From assembly GCA_964036045.1 (NCBI GenBank), contig OZ038383.1, forward strand, positions 115,840,431 to 115,904,430: DNA of 64,000 bases. The letters are read 5' to 3'. The notes under the pieces are model-generated. The model ran no database searches. It saw only the letters and a list, made by a program, of their open reading frames with translations, and had not been told where the DNA came from. The stretch comes from Eutreptiella sp. 'Long Island Sound 2002'. Taxonomy: Eukaryota > Euglenozoa > Euglenophyceae > Eutreptiales > Eutreptiaceae. This document shows positions 26,201-41,030 of this stretch, in pieces. The translations under genes were made by a program, and so were the position numbers. Numbering within the stretch: position 1 is the stretch's first letter; every line of letters starts with the position of its first letter.

Positions 26201-29200
26201 TCCCACCCCCTGGAGATCCCTTGTTCAGGGAGAGTCCAGGGTGGTGGGTCAGGCTGCAGAGTGTAGGCCACAGACACAGCACGTGTTCCCATGTTTTTGT
26301 GCCCTAAAACTTTGAAAAATTTTAGGAAATTGTTTTATGCCTATATGTCTACCCCAGCAATGCCTGGCCCTTGTGAATGGGCTCCCACCCCCTGGAGATC
26401 CCTTGTTCAGGGGGAGTCCAGGGTGGTGGGTCAGGCTGCAGAGTGTAGGCCACAGACACAGCACGTGTTCCCATGTTTCTGTGCCCTAAAACTTTGAAAA
26501 TTTTAGGAAATTGTTTCATGCCTGTATGTCTACCCCAGCAATGCCTGGCCCTTGTGAATGGGCTCCCACCCCCTGGAGATCCCTTGTTCAGGGAGAGTCC
26601 AGGGTGGTGGGTCAGGCTGCAGAGTGTAGGCCACAGACACAGCACCTGTTCCCATGTTTTTGTGCCCGAAAACTTTGAAAATTTTAGGAAATTGTTTCAT
26701 GCCTATATGTCTACCCCAGCAATGCCTGGCCCTTGTGAATGGGCTCCCACCCCCTGGAGATCCCTTGTTCAGGGAGAGTCCAGGGTGGTGGGTCAGGCTG
26801 CAGAGTGTAGGCCACAGACACAGCACGTGTTCCCATGTTTCTGTGCCCTAAAACTTCGAAAATTTTAGGAAATTGTTTCATGCCTATATGTCTACCCCAG
26901 CAATGCCTGGCCCTTGTGAATGGGCTCCCACCCCCTGGAGATCCCTTGTTCAGGGAGAGTCCAGGGTGGTGGGTCAGGCTGCAGAGTGTAGGCCACAGAC
27001 AGAGAACGTGTTCCCATGTTTTTGTGCCCTAAAACTTTGAAAAGTTTAGGAAATTGTTTTATGCCTGTATGTCTACCCCAGCAATGCCTGGCCCTTGTGA
27101 ATGGGCTCCCACCCCCTGGAGATCCCTTGTTCAGGGAGAGTCCAGGGTGGTGGGTCAGGCTGCAGAGTGTAGGCCACAGACACAGCACGTGTTCCCATGT
27201 TTTTGTGCCCTAAAACTTTGAAAAATTTTAGGAAATTGTTTTATGCCTGTATGTCTACCCCAGCAATGCCTGGCCCTTGTGAATGGGCTCCCACCCCCTG
27301 GAGATCCCTTGTTTAGGGAGAGTCCAGGGTGGTGGGTCAGGCTGCAGAGTGTAGGCCACAGACACAGCACGTGTTCCCATGTTTTTGTGCCCGAAAACTT
27401 TGAAATATTTAGGAAATTGTTTTATGCCTATATGTCTACCCCAGCAATGCCTGGCCCTTGTGAATGGGCTCCCACCCCCTGGAGATCCCTTGTTCAGGGA
27501 GAGTCCAGGGTGGTGGGTCAGGCTGCAGAGTGTAGGCCACAGACACAGCACGTGTTCCCATGTTTTTGTGCCCTAAAACTTTGAAAATTTTTAGGAAATT
27601 GTTTTATGCCTGTATGTCTACCCCAGCAATGCCTGGCCCTTGTGAATGGGCTCCCACCCCCTGGAGATCCCTTGTTCAGGGAGAGTCCAGGGTGGTGGGT
27701 CAGGCTGCAGAGTGTAGGCCACAGACACAGAACGTGTTACCATGTTTTTGTGCCCGAAAACTTTGAAAATTTTAGGAAATTGTTTCATGCCTATATGTCT
27801 ACCCCAGCAATGCCTGGCCCTTGTGAATGGGCTCCCACCCCCTGGAGATCCCTTGTTCAGGGAGAGTCCAGGGTGGTGGGTCAGGCTGCAGAGTGTAGGC
27901 CACAGACACAGCACGTGTTCCCATGTTTTTGTGCCCTAAAACTTTGAAAATTTTAGGAAATTGTTTCATGCCTATATGTCTACCCCAGCAATGCCTGGCC
28001 CTTGTGAATGGGCTCCCACCCCCTGGAGATCCCTTGTTCAGGGAGAGTCCAGGGTGGTGGGTCAGGCTGCAGAGTGTAGGCCACAGACACAGAACGTGTT
28101 CCCATGTTTTTGTGCCCGAAAACTTTGAAAATTTTAGGAAATTGTTTTATGCCTATATGTCTACCCCAGCAATGCCTGGCCCTTGTGAATGGGCTCCCAC
28201 CCCCTGGAGATCCCTTGTTCAGGGAGAGTCCAGGGTGGTGGGTCAGGCTGCAGAGTGTAGGCCACAGACACAGCACGTGTTCCCATGTTTTTGTGCCCTA
28301 AAACTTTGAAAATTTTTAGGGAATTGTTTCATGCCTGTATGTCTACCCCAGCAATGCCTGGCCCTTGTGAATGGGCTCCCACCCCCTGGAGATCCCTTGT
28401 TCAGGGAGAGTCCAGGGTGGTGGGTCAGGCTGCAGAGTGTAGGCCACAGACACAGCACGTGTTCCCATGTTTCTGTGCCCTAAAACTTTGAAAATTTTAG
28501 GAAATTGTTTCATGCCTATATGTCTACCCCAGCAATGCCTGGCCCTTGTGAATGGGCTCCCACCCCCTGGAGATCCCTTGTTCAGGGAGAGTCCAGGGTG
28601 GTGGGTCAGGCTGCAGAGTGTAGGCCACAGACACAGAACGTGTTCCCATGTTTTTGTGCCCGAAAACTTTGAAAATTTTAGGAAATTGTTTTATGCCTAT
28701 ATGTCTACCCCAGCAATGCCTGGCCCTTGTGAATGGGCTCCCACCCCCTGGAGATCCCTTGTTCAGGGAGAGTCCAGGGTGGTGGGTCAGGCTGCAGAGT
28801 GTAGGCCACAGACACAGCACGTGTTCCCATGTTTCTGTGCCCTAAAACTTTGAAAATTTTTAGGGAATTGTTTTATGCCTATATGTCTACCCCAGCAATA
28901 CCTGGCCCTTGTGAATGGGCTCCCACCCCCTGGAGATCCCTTGTTCAGGGAGAGTTCAGGGTGGTGGGTCAGGCTGCAGAGTGTAGGCCACAGACACAGC
29001 ACGTGTTCCCATGTTTCTGTGCCCTAAAACTTTGAAAATTTTAGGAAATTGTTTCATGCCTATATGTCTACCCCAGCAATGCCTGGCCCTTGTGAATGGG
29101 CTCCCACCCCCTGGAGATCCCTTGTTCAGGGAGAGTCCAGGGTGGTGGGTCAGGCTGCAGAGTGTAGGCCACAGACACAGCACGTGTTCCCATGTTTTTG

Positions 29201-30439
29201 TGCCCGAAAACTTTGAAAATTTTAGGAAATTGTTTCATGCCTATATGTCTACCCCAGCAATGCCTGGCCCTTGTGAATGGGCTCCCACCCCCTGGAGATC
29301 CCTTGTTTAGGGAGAGTCCAGGGTGGTGGGTCAGGCTGCAGAGTGTAGGCCACAGACACAGCACGTGTTCCCATGTTTTTGTGCCCGAAAACTTTGAAAA
29401 TTTTAGGAAATTGTTTTATGCCTATATGTCTACCCCAGCAATGCCTGGCCCTTGTGAATGGGCTCCCACCCCCTGGAGATCCCTTGTTCAGGGAGAGTCC
29501 AGGGTGGTGGGTCAGGCTGCAGAGTGTAGGCCACAGACACAGCACGTGTTCCCATGTTTTTGTGCCCTAAAACTTTGAAAAATTTTAGGAAATTGTTTTA
29601 TGCCTGTATGTCTACCCCAGCAATGCCTGGCCCTTGTGAATGGGCTCCCACCCCCTGGAGATCCCTTGTTCAGGGAGAGTCCAGGGTGGTGGGTCAGGCT
29701 GCAGAGTGTAGGCCACAGACACAGCACGTGTTCCCATGTTTTTGTGCCCTAAAACTTTGAAAACTTTAGGAAATTGTTTCATGCCTATATGTCTACCCCA
29801 GCAATGCCTGGCCCTTGTGAATGGGCTCCCACCCCCTGGAGATCCCTTGTTCAGGGAGAGTCCAGGGTGGTGGGTCAGGCTGCAGAGTGTAGGCCACAGA
29901 CACAGCACGTGTTCCCATGTTTTTGTGCCCTAAAACTTTGAAAATTTTAGGAAATTGTTTCATGCCTATATGTCTACCCCAGCAATGCCTGGCCCTTGTG
30001 AATGGGCTCCCACCCCCTGGAGATCCCTTGTTCAGGGAGAGTCCAGGGTGGTGGGTCAGGCTGCAGAGTGTAGGCCACAGACACAGAACGTGTTCCCATG
30101 TTTTTGTGCCCGAAAACTTTGAAAATTTTAGGAAATTGTTTTATGCCTATATGTCTACCCCAGCAATGCCTGGCCCTTGTGAATGGGCTCCCACCCCCTG
30201 GAGATCCCTTGTTCAGGGAGAGTCCAGGGTGGTGGGTCAGGCTGCAGAGTGTAGGCCACAGACACAGCACGTGTTCCCATGTTTTTGTGCCCTAAAACTT
30301 TGAAAATTTTTAGGGAATTGTTTCATGCCTGTATGTCTACCCCAGCAATGCCTGGCCCTTGTGAATGGGCTCCCACCCCCTGGAGATCCCTTGTTCAGGG
30401 AGAGTCCAGGGTGGTGGGTCAGGCTGCAGAGTGTAGGCC

Positions 30440-32610
30440 ACAGACACAGCACGTGTTCCCATGTTTCTGTGCCCTAAAACTTTGAAAATTTTAGGAAATT
30501 GTTTCATGCCTATATGTCTACCCCAGCAATACCTGGCCCTTGTGAATGGGCTCCCACCCCCTGGAGATCCCTTGTTCAGGGAGAGTTCAGGGTGGTGGGT
30601 CAGGCTGCAGAGTGTAGGCCACAGACACAGCACGTGTTCCCATGTTTCTGTGCCCTAAAACTTTGAAAATTTTAGGAAATTGTTTCATGCCTATATGTCT
30701 ACCCCAGCAATGCCTGGCCCTTGTGAATGGGCTCCCACCCCCTGGAGATCCCTTGTTCAGGGAGAGTCCAGGGTGGTGGGTCAGGCTGCAGAGTGTAGGC
30801 CACAGACACAGCACGTGTTCCCATGTTTTTGTGCCCGAAAACTTTGAAAAATTTTAGGAAATTGTTTCATGCCTATATGTCTACCCCAGCAATGCCTGGC
30901 CCTTGTGAATGGGCTCCCACCCCCTGGAGATCCCTTGTTTAGGGAGAGTCCAGGGTGGTGGGTCAGGCTGCAGAGTGTAGGCCACAGACACAGCACGTGT
31001 TCCCATGTTTTTGTGCCCGAAAACTTTGAAAATTTTAGGAAATTGTTTTATGCCTATATGTCTACCCCAGCAATGCCTGGCCCTTGTGAATGGGCTCCCA
31101 CCCCCTGGAGATCCCTTGTTCAGGGAGAGTCCAGGGTGGTGGGTCAGGCTGCAGAGTGTAGGCCACAGACACAGCACGTGTTCCCATGTTTCTGTGCCCT
31201 AAAACTCTGAAAATTTTAGGAAATTGTTTCATGCCTATATGTCTACCCCAGCAATGCCTGGCCCTTGTGAATGGGCTCCCACCCCCTGGAGATCCCTTGT
31301 TCAGGGAGAGTCCAGGGTGGTGGGTCAGGCTGCAGAGTGTAGGCCACAGACACAGAACGTGTTCCCATGTTTTTGTGCCCGAAAACTTTGAAAATTTTAG
31401 GAAATTGTTTTATGCCTATATGTCTACCCCAGCGATGCCTGGCCCTTGTGAATGGGCTCCCACCCCCTGGAGATCCCTTGTTTAGGGAGAGTCCAGGGTG
31501 GTGGGTCAGGCTGCAGAGTGTAGGCCACAGACACAGCACGTGTTCCCATGTTTCTGTGCCCTAAAACTTTGAAAATTTTAGGAAATTGTTTCATGCCTAT
31601 ATGTCTACCCCAGCAATACCTGGCCCTTGTGAATGGGCTCCCACCCCCTGGAGATCCCTTGTTCAGGGAGAGTTCAGGGTGGTGGGTCAGGCTGCAGAGT
31701 GTAGGCCACAGACACAGCACGTGTTCCCATGTTTCTGTGCCCTAAAACTTTGAAAATTTTAGGAAATTGTTTCATGCCTATATGTCTACCCCAGCAATGC
31801 CTGGCCCTTGTGAATGGGCTCCCACCCCCTGGAGATCCCTTGTTCAGGGAGAGTCCAGGGTGGTGGGTCAGGCTGCAGAGTGTAGGCCACAGACACAGCA
31901 CGTGTTCCCATGTTTTTGTGCCCGAAAACTTTGAAAAATTTTAGGAAATTGTTTCATGCCTATATGTCTACCCCAGCAATGCCTGGCCCTTGTGAATGGG
32001 CTCCCACCCCCTGGAGATCCCTTGTTTAGGGAGAGTCCAGGGTGGTGGGTCAGGCTGCAGAGTGTAGGCCACAGACACAGCACGTGTTCCCATGTTTTTG
32101 TGCCCGAAAACTTTGAAAATTTTAGGAAATTGTTTTATGCCTATATGTCTACCCCAGCAATGCCTGGCCCTTGTGAATGGGCTCCCACCCCCTGGAGATC
32201 CCTTGTTCAGGGAGAGTCCAGGGTGGTGGGTCAGGCTGCAGAGTGTAGGCCACAGACACAGCACGTGTTCCCATGTTTCTGTGCCCTAAAACTCTGAAAA
32301 TTTTAGGAAATTGTTTCATGCCTATATGTCTACCCCAGCAATGCCTGGCCCTTGTGAATGGGCTCCCACCCCCTGGAGATCCCTTGTTCAGGGAGAGTCC
32401 AGGGTGGTGGGTCAGGCTGCAGAGTGTAGGCCACAGACACAGAACGTGTTCCCATGTTTTTGTGCCCGAAAACTTTGAAAATTTTAGGAAATTGTTTTAT
32501 GCCTATATGTCTACCCCAGCGATGCCTGGCCCTTGTGAATGGGCTCCCACCCCCTGGAGATCCCTTGTTTAGGGAGAGTCCAGGGTGGTGGGTCAGGCTG
32601 CAGAGTGTAG
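30440..32610 (+). repeat. 1,087-bp period higher-order repeat (6 monomers), two copies
   Basis: The pairs cagcaatacctgg with gagagttcaggg (about 30528/30585 and 31615/31672), aaaactctgaaaa (about 31201 and 32288) and cagcgatgcc (about 31431 and 32518) recur 1,087 bp apart. At least six consecutive monomers match, so this is a recent tandem duplication. Confidence 0.85.
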
Positions 32611-35600
32611 GCCACAGACACAGCACGTGTTCCCATGTTTTTGTGCCCGAAAACTTTGAAGTTTTTAGGAAATTGTTTTATGCCTATATGTCTACCCCAG
32701 CAATGCCTGGCCCTTGTGAATGGGCTCCCACCCCCTGGAGATCCCTTGTTCAGGGAGAGTCCAGGGTGGTGGGTCAGGCTGCAGAGTGTAGGCCACAGAC
32801 ACAGCACGTGTTCCCATGTTTTTGTGCCCTAAAACTTTGAAAATTTTTAGGAAATTGTTTTATGCCTATATGTCTACCCCAGCAATGCCTGGCCCTTGTG
32901 AATGGGCTCCCACCCCCTGGAGATCCCTTGTTCAGGGGGAGTCCAGGGTGGTGGGTCAGGCTGCAGAGTGTAGGCCACAGACACAGCACGTGTTCCCATG
33001 TTTCTGTGCCCTAAAACTTTGAAAATTTTAGGAAATTGTTTCATGCCTGTACGTCTACCCCAGCAATGCCTGGCCCTTGTGAATGGGCTCCCACCCCCTG
33101 GAGATCCCTTGTTCAGGGAGAGTCCAGGGTGGTGGGTCAGGCTGCAGAGTGTAGGCCACAGACACAGCACGTGTTCCCATGTTTCTGTGCCCTAAAACTT
33201 TGAAAATTTTAGGAAATTGTTTCATGCCTATATGTCTACCCCAGCAATGCCTGGCCCTTGTGAATGGGCTCCCACCCCCTGGAGATCCCTTGTTCAGGGA
33301 GAGTCCAGGGTGGTGGGTCAGGCTGCAGAGTGTAGGCCACAGACACAGCACGTGTTCCCATGTTTTTGTGCCCGAAAACTTTGAAAATTTTAGGAAATTG
33401 TTTCATGCCTATATGTCTACCCCAGCAATGCCTGGCCCTTGTGAATGGGCTCCCACCCCCTGGAGATCCCTTGTTCAGGGAGAGTCCAGGGTGGTGGGTC
33501 AGGCTGCAGAGTGTAGGCCACAGACACAGCACGTGTTCCCATGTTTTTGTGCCCTAAAACTTTGAAAATTTTAGGAAATTGTTTCATGCCTATATGTCTA
33601 CCCCAGCAATGCCTGGCCCTTGTGAATGGGCTCCCACCCCCTGGAGATCCCTTGTTCAGGGAGAGTCCAGGGTGGTGGGTCAGGCTGCAGAGTGTAGGCC
33701 ACAGACACAGCACGTGTTCCCATGTTTTTGTGCCCTAAAACTTTGAAAATTTTAGGAAATTGTTTTATGCCTATATGTCTACCCCAGCAATGCCTGACCC
33801 TTGTGAATGGGCTCCCACCCCCTGGAGATCCCTTGTTCAGGGAGAGTCCAGGGTGGTGGGTCAGGCTGCAGAGTGTAGGCCACAGACACAGCACGTGTTC
33901 CCATGTTTTTGTGCCCTAAAACTTTGAAAAATTTTAGGAAATTGTTTCATGCCTGTATGTCTACCCCAGCAATGCCTGGCCCTTGTGAATGGGCTCCCAC
34001 CCCCTGGAGATCCCTTGTTCAGGGAGAGTCCAGGGTGGTGGGTCAGGCTGCAGAGTGTAGGCCACAGACACAGCACGTGTTCCCATGTTTTTGTGCCCTA
34101 AAACTTTGAAAAATTTTAGGAAATTGTTTTATGCCTGTATGTCTACCCCAGCAATGCCTGGCCCTTGTGAATGGGCTCCCACCCCCTGGAGATCCCTTGT
34201 TCAGGGAGAGTCCAGGGTGGTGGGTCAGGCTGCAGAGTGTAGGCCACAGACACAGCACGTGTTCCCATGTTTTTGTGCCCGAAAACTTTGAAAATTTTAG
34301 GAAATTGTTTTATGCCTATATGTCTACCCCAGCAATGCCTGGCCCTTGTGAATGGGCTCCCACCCCCTGGAGATCCCTTGTTCAGGGAGAGTCCAGGGTG
34401 GTGGGTCAGGCTGCAGAGGGTAGGCCACAGACACAGCACGTGTTCCCATGTTTTTGTGCCCGAAAACTTTGAAAATTTTAGGAAATTGTTTCATGCCTAT
34501 ATGTCTACCCCAGCAATGCCTGGCCCTTGTGAATGGGCTCCCACCCCCTGGAGATCCCTTGTTCAGGGAGAGTCCAGGGTGGTGGGTCAGGCTGCAGAGT
34601 GTAGGCCACAGACACAGCACGTGTTCCCATGTTTTTGTGCCCTAAAACTTTGAAAAATTTTAGGAAATTGTTTCATGCCTGTATGTCTACCCCAGCAATG
34701 CCTGGCCCTTGTGAATGGGCTCCCACCCCCTGGAGATCCCTTGTTCAGGGAGAGTCCAGGGTGGTGGGTCAGGCTGCAGAGTGTAGGCCACAGACACAGC
34801 ACGTGTTCCCATGTTTTTGTGCCCGAAAACTTTGAAATTTTTAGGAAATTGTTTCATGCCTATATGTCTACCCCAGCAATGCCTGGCCCTTGTGAATGGG
34901 CTCCCACCCCCTGGAGATCCCTTGTTCAGGGAGAGTCCAGGGTGGTGGGTCAGGCTGCAGAGTGTAGGCCACAGACACAGCACGTGTTACCATGTTTTTG
35001 TGCCCGAAAACTTTGAAAATTTTAGGAAATTGTTTCATGCCTATATGTCTACCCCAGCAATGCCTGGCCCTTGTGAATGGGCTCCCACCCCCTGGAGATC
35101 CCTTGTTTAGGGAGAGTCCAGGGTGGTGGGTCAGGCTGCAGAGTGTAGGCCACAGACACAGCACGTGTTCCCATGTTTTTGTGCCCGAAAACTTTGAAAA
35201 ATTTTAGGAAATTGTTTTATGCCTGTATGTCTACCCCAGCAATGCCTGGCCCTTGTGAATGGGCTCCCACCCCCTGGAGATCCCTTGTTCAGGGAGAGTC
35301 CAGGGTGGTGGGTCAGGCTGCAGAGTGTAGGCCACAGACACAGCACGTGTTCCCATGTTTTTGTGCCCGAAAACTTTGAAAATTTTAAGAAATTGTTTTA
35401 TGCCTATATGTCTACCCCAGCAATGCCTGGCCCTTGTGAATGGGCTCCCACCCCCTGGAGATCCCTTGTTCAGGGAGAGTCCAGGGTGGTGGGTCAGGCT
35501 GCAGAGGGTAGGCCACAGACACAGCACGTGTTCCCATGTTTTTGTGCCCGAAAACTTTGAAAATTTTAGGAAATTGTTTTATGCCTATATGTCTACCCCA

Positions 35601-36984
35601 GCAATGCCTGGCCCTTGTGAATGGGCTCCCACCCCCTGGAGATCCCTTGTTCAGGGAGAGTCCAGGGTGGTGGGTCAGGCTGCAGAGTGTAGGCCACAGA
35701 CACAGCACGTGTTCCCATGTTTTTGTGCCCTAAAACTTTGAAAAATTTTAAGAAATTGTTTTATGCCTGTATGTCTACCCCAGCAATGCCTGGCCCTTGT
35801 GAATGGGCTCCCACCCCCTGGAGATCCCTTGTTCAGGGAGAGTCCAGGGTGGTGGGTCAGGCTGCAGAGTGTAGGCCACAGACACAGCACGTGTTCCCAT
35901 GTTTCTGTGCCCGAAAACTTTGAAAATTTTAGGAAATTGTTTCATGCCTATATGTCTACCCCAGCAATGCCTGGCCCTTGTGAATGGGCTCCCACCCCCT
36001 GGAGATCCCTTGTTCAGGGAGAGTCCAGGGTGGTGGGTCAGGCTGCAGAGTGTAGGCCACAGACACAGCACGTGTTCCCATGTTTTTGTGCCCGAAAACT
36101 TTGAAAATTTTAGGAAATTGTTTTATGCCTATATGTCTACCCCAGCAATGCCTGGCCCTTGTGAATGGGCTCCCACCCCCTGGAGATCCCTTGTTCAGGG
36201 AGAGTCCAGGGTGGTGGGTCAGGCTGCAGAGTGTAGGCCACAGACACAGCACGTGTTCCCATGTTTTTGTGCCCGAAAACTTTGAAAATTTTAGGAAATT
36301 GTTTCATGCCTATATGTCTACCCCAGCAATGCCTGGCCCTTGTGAATGGGCTCCCACCCCCTGGAGATCCCTTGTTTAGGGAGAGTCCAGGGTGGTGGGT
36401 CAGGCTGCAGAGTGTAGGCCACAGACACAGCACGTGTTCCCATGTTTTTGTGCCCGAAAACTTTGAAAATTTTAGGAAATTGTTTTATGCCTATATGTCT
36501 ACCCCAGCAATGCCTGGCCCTTGTGAATGGGCTCCCACCCCCTGGAGATCCCTTGTTCAGGGAGAGTCCAGGGTGGTGGGTCAGGCTGCAGAGTGTAGGC
36601 CACAGACACAGCACGTGTTCCCATGTTTTTGTGCCCTAAAACTTTGAAAATTTTAGGAAATTGTTTTATGCCTGTATGTCTACCCCAGCAATGCCTGGCC
36701 CTTGTGAATGGGCTCCCACCCCCTGGAGATCCCTTGTTCAGGGAGAGTCCAGGGTGGTGGGTCAGGCTGCAGAGTGTAGGCCACAGACACAGCACGTGTT
36801 CCCATGTTTTTGTGCCCGAAAACTTTGAAAATTTTAGGAAATTGTTTTATGCCTATATGTCTACCCCAGCAATGCCTGGCCCTTGTGAATGGGCTCCCAC
36901 CCCCTGGAGATCCCTTGTTCAGGGAGAGTCCAGGGTGGTGGGTCAGGCTGCAGAGTGTAGGCCACAGACACAGCACGTGTTCCC

Positions 36985-39900
36985 ATGTTTTTGTGCCCGA
37001 AAACTTTGAAAATTTTAGGAAATTGTTTCATGCCTATATGTCTACCCCAGCAATGCCTGGCCCTTGTGAATGGGCTCCCACCCCCTGGAGATCCCTTGTT
37101 CAGGGAGAGTCCAGGGTGGTGGGTCAGGCTGCAGAGTGTAGGCCACAGACACAGCACGTGTTCCCATGTTTTTGTGCCCTAAAACTTTGAAAAATTTTAA
37201 GAAATTGTTTTATGCCTGTATGTCTACCCCAGCAATGCCTGGCCCTTGTGAATGGGCTCCCACCCCCTGGAGATCCCTTGTTCAGGGAGAGTCCAGGGTG
37301 GTGGGTCAGGCTGCAGAGTGTAGGCCACAGACACAGCACGTGTTCCCATGTTTCTGTGCCCGAAAACTTTGAAAATTTTAGGAAATTGTTTCATGCCTAT
37401 ATGTCTACCCCAGCAATGCCTGGCCCTTGTGAATGGGCTCCCACCCCCTGGAGATCCCTTGTTCAGGGAGAGTCCAGGGTGGTTGGTCAGGCTGCAGAGT
37501 GTAGGCCACAGACACAGCACGTGTTCCCATGTTTTTGTGCCCTAAAACTTTGAAAAATTTTATGAAATTGTTTTATGCCTGTATGTCTACCCCAGCAATG
37601 CCTGGCCCTTGTGAATGGGCTCCCACCCCCTGGAGATCCCTTGTTCAGGGAGAGTCCAGGGTGGTGGGTCAGGCTGCAGAGTGTAGGCCACAGACACAGC
37701 ACGTGTTCCCATGTTTTTGTGCCCGAAAACTTTGAAAATTTTAGGAAATTGTTTTATGCCTATATGTCTACCCCAGCAATGCCTGGCCCTTGTGAATGGG
37801 CTCCCACCCCCTGGAGATCCCTTGTTCAGGGAGAGTCCAGGGTGGTGGGTCAGGCTGCAGAGGGTAGGCCACAGACACAGCACGTGTTCCCATGTTTTTG
37901 TGCCCGAAAACTTTGAAAATTTTAGGAAATTGTTTTATGCCTGTATGTCTACCCCAGCAATGCCTGGCCCTTGTGAATGGGCTCCCACCCCCTGGAGATC
38001 CCTTGTTCAGGGAGAGTCCAGGGTGGTGGGTCAGGCTGCAGAGTGTAGGCCACAGACACAGCACGTGTTCCCATGTTTCTGTGCCCGAAAACTTTGAAAA
38101 ATTTTAAGAAATTGTTTTATGCCTGTATGTCTACCCCAGCAATGCCTGGCCCTTGTGAATGGGCTCCCACCCCCTGGAGATCCCTTGTTCAGGGAGAGTC
38201 CAGGGTGGTGGGTCAGGCTGCAGAGTGTAGGCCACAGACACAGCACGTGTTCCCATGTTTTTGTGCCCTAAAACTTTGAAAATTTTAGGAAATTGTTTCA
38301 TGCCTATATGTCTACCCCAGCAATGCCTGGCCCTTGTGAATGGGCTCCCACCCCCTGGAGATCCCTTGTTCAGGGAGAGTCCAGGGTGGTGGGTCAGGCT
38401 GCAGAGTGTAGGCCACAGACACAGCACGTGTTCCCATGTTTTTGTGCCCTAAAACTTTGAAAAATTTTAAGAAATTGTTTTATGCCTGTATGTCTACCCC
38501 AGCAATGCCTGGCCCTTGTGAATGGGCTCCCACCCCCTGGAGATCCCTTGTTCAGGGAGAGTCCAGGGTGGTGGGTCAGGCTGCAGAGTGTAGGCCACAG
38601 ACACAGCACGTGTTCCCATGTTTCTGTGCCCGAAAACTTTGAAAATTTTAGGAAATTGTTTCATGCCTATATGTCTACCCCAGCAATGCCTGGCCCTTGT
38701 GAATGGGCTCCCACCCCCTGGAGATCCCTTGTTCAGGGAGAGTCCAGGGTGGTTGGTCAGGCTGCAGAGTGTAGGCCACAGACACAGCACGTGTTCCCAT
38801 GTTTTTGTGCCCTAAAACTTTGAAAAATTTTAGGAAATTGTTTTATGCCTGTATGTCTACCCCAGCAATGCCTGGCCCTTGTGAATGGGCTCCCACCCCC
38901 TGGAGATCCCTTGTTCAGGGAGAGTCCAGGGTGGTGGGTCAGGCTGCAGAGTGTAGGCCACAGACACAGCACGTGTTCCCATGTTTTTGTGCCCGAAAAC
39001 TTTGAAAATTTTAGGAAATTGTTTTATGCCTATATGTCTACCCCAGCAATGCCTGGCCCTTGTGAATGGGCTCCCACCCCCTGGAGATCCCTTGTTCAGG
39101 GAGAGTCCAGGGTGGTGGGTCAGGCTGCAGAGGGTAGGCCACAGACACAGCACGTGTTCCCATGTTTTTGTGCCCGAAAACTTTGAAAATTTTAGGAAAT
39201 TGTTTTATGCCTGTATGTCTACCCCAGCAATGCCTGGCCCTTGTGAATGGGCTCCCACCCCCTGGAGATCCCTTGTTCAGGGAGAGTCCAGGGTGGTGGG
39301 TCAGGCTGCAGAGTGTAGGCCACAGACACAGCACGTGTTCCCATGTTTCTGTGCCCGAAAACTTTGAAAAATTTTAAGAAATTGTTTTATGCCTGTATGT
39401 CTACCCCAGCAATGCCTGGCCCTTGTGAATGGGCTCCCACCCCCTGGAGATCCCTTGTTCAGGGAGAGTCCAGGGTGGTGGGTCAGGCTGCAGAGTGTAG
39501 GCCACAGACACAGCACGTGTTCCCATGTTTTTGTGCCCTAAAACTTTGAAAAATTTTAAGAAATTGTTTTATGCCTGTATGTCTACCCCAGCAATGCCTG
39601 GCCCTTGTGAATGGGCTCCCACCCCCTGGAGATCCCTTGTTCAGGGAGAGTCCAGGGTGGTGGGTCAGGCTGCAGAGTGTAGGCCACAGACATAGCACGT
39701 GTTCCCATGTTTCTGTGCCCGAAAACTTTGAAAAATTTTAGGAAATTGTTTCATGCCTATATGTCTACCCCAGCAATTCCTGGCCCTTGTGAATGGGCTC
39801 CCACCCCCTGGAGATCCCTTGTTCAGGGAGAGTCCAGGGTGGTGGGTCAGGCTGCAGAGTGTAGGCCACAGACACAGCACGTGTTCCCATGTTTTTGTGC

Positions 39901-41030
39901 CCTAAAACTTTGAAAAATTTTAGGAAATTGTTTTATGCCTATATGTCTACCCCAGCAATGCCTGGCCCTTGTGAATGGGCTCCCACCCCCTGGAGATCCC
40001 TTGTTCAGGGAGAGTCCAGGGTGGTGGGTCAGGCTGCAGAGTGTAGGCCACAGACACAGCACGTGTTCCCATGTTTTTGTGCCCGAAAACTTTGAAAATT
40101 TTAGGAAATTGTTTTATGCCTATATGTCTACCCCAGCAATGCCTGGCCCTTGTGAATGGGCTCCCACCCCCTGGAGATCCCTTGTTCAGGGAGAGTCCAG
40201 GGTGGTGGGTCAGGCTGCAGAGGGTAGGCCACAGACACAGCACGTGTTCCCATGTTTTTGTGCCCGAAAACTTTGAAAATTTTAGGAAATTGTTTTATGC
40301 CTGTATGTCTACCCCAGCAATGCCTGGCCCTTGTGAATGGGCTCCCACCCCCTGGAGATCCCTTGTTCAGGGAGAGTCCAGGGTGGTGGGTCAGGCTGCA
40401 GAGTGTAGGCCACAGACACAGCACGTGTTCCCATGTTTCTGTGCCCGAAAACTTTGAAAAATTTTAAGAAATTGTTTTATGCCTGTATGTCTACCCCAGC
40501 AATGCCTGGCCCTTGTGAATGGGCTCCCACCCCCTGGAGATCCCTTGTTCAGGGAGAGTCCAGGGTGGTGGGTCAGGCTGCAGAGTGTAGGCCACAGACA
40601 CAGCACGTGTTCCCATGTTTTTGTGCCCTAAAACTTTGAAAAATTTTAAGAAATTGTTTTATGCCTGTATGTCTACCCCAGCAATGCCTGGCCCTTGTGA
40701 ATGGGCTCCCACCCCCTGGAGATCCCTTGTTCAGGGAGAGTCCAGGGTGGTGGGTCAGGCTGCAGAGTGTAGGCCACAGACATAGCACGTGTTCCCATGT
40801 TTCTGTGCCCGAAAACTTTGAAAAATTTTAGGAAATTGTTTCATGCCTATATGTCTACCCCAGCAATTCCTGGCCCTTGTGAATGGGCTCCCACCCCCTG
40901 GAGATCCCTTGTTCAGGGAGAGTCCAGGGTGGTGGGTCAGGCTGCAGAGTGTAGGCCACAGACACAGCACGTGTTCCCATGTTTTTGTGCCCTAAAACTT
41001 TGAAAAATTTTAGGAAATTGTTTTATGCCT
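36985..41030 (+). repeat. Overlapping 1,270-bp (7-mer) and 1,090-bp (6-mer) higher-order repeats
   Basis: The gggtggttggtcagg variant recurs at about 37480 and 38750, and the ttttaagaaattg form recurs across the block, with an offset of 1,270 bp. Further right, the cagacatagcacg form with cagcaattcctgg (about 39689/39772 and 40779/40862) recurs at an offset of 1,090 bp. The two periods overlap, which indicates successive unequal exchanges of different size in the same interval. Confidence 0.82.
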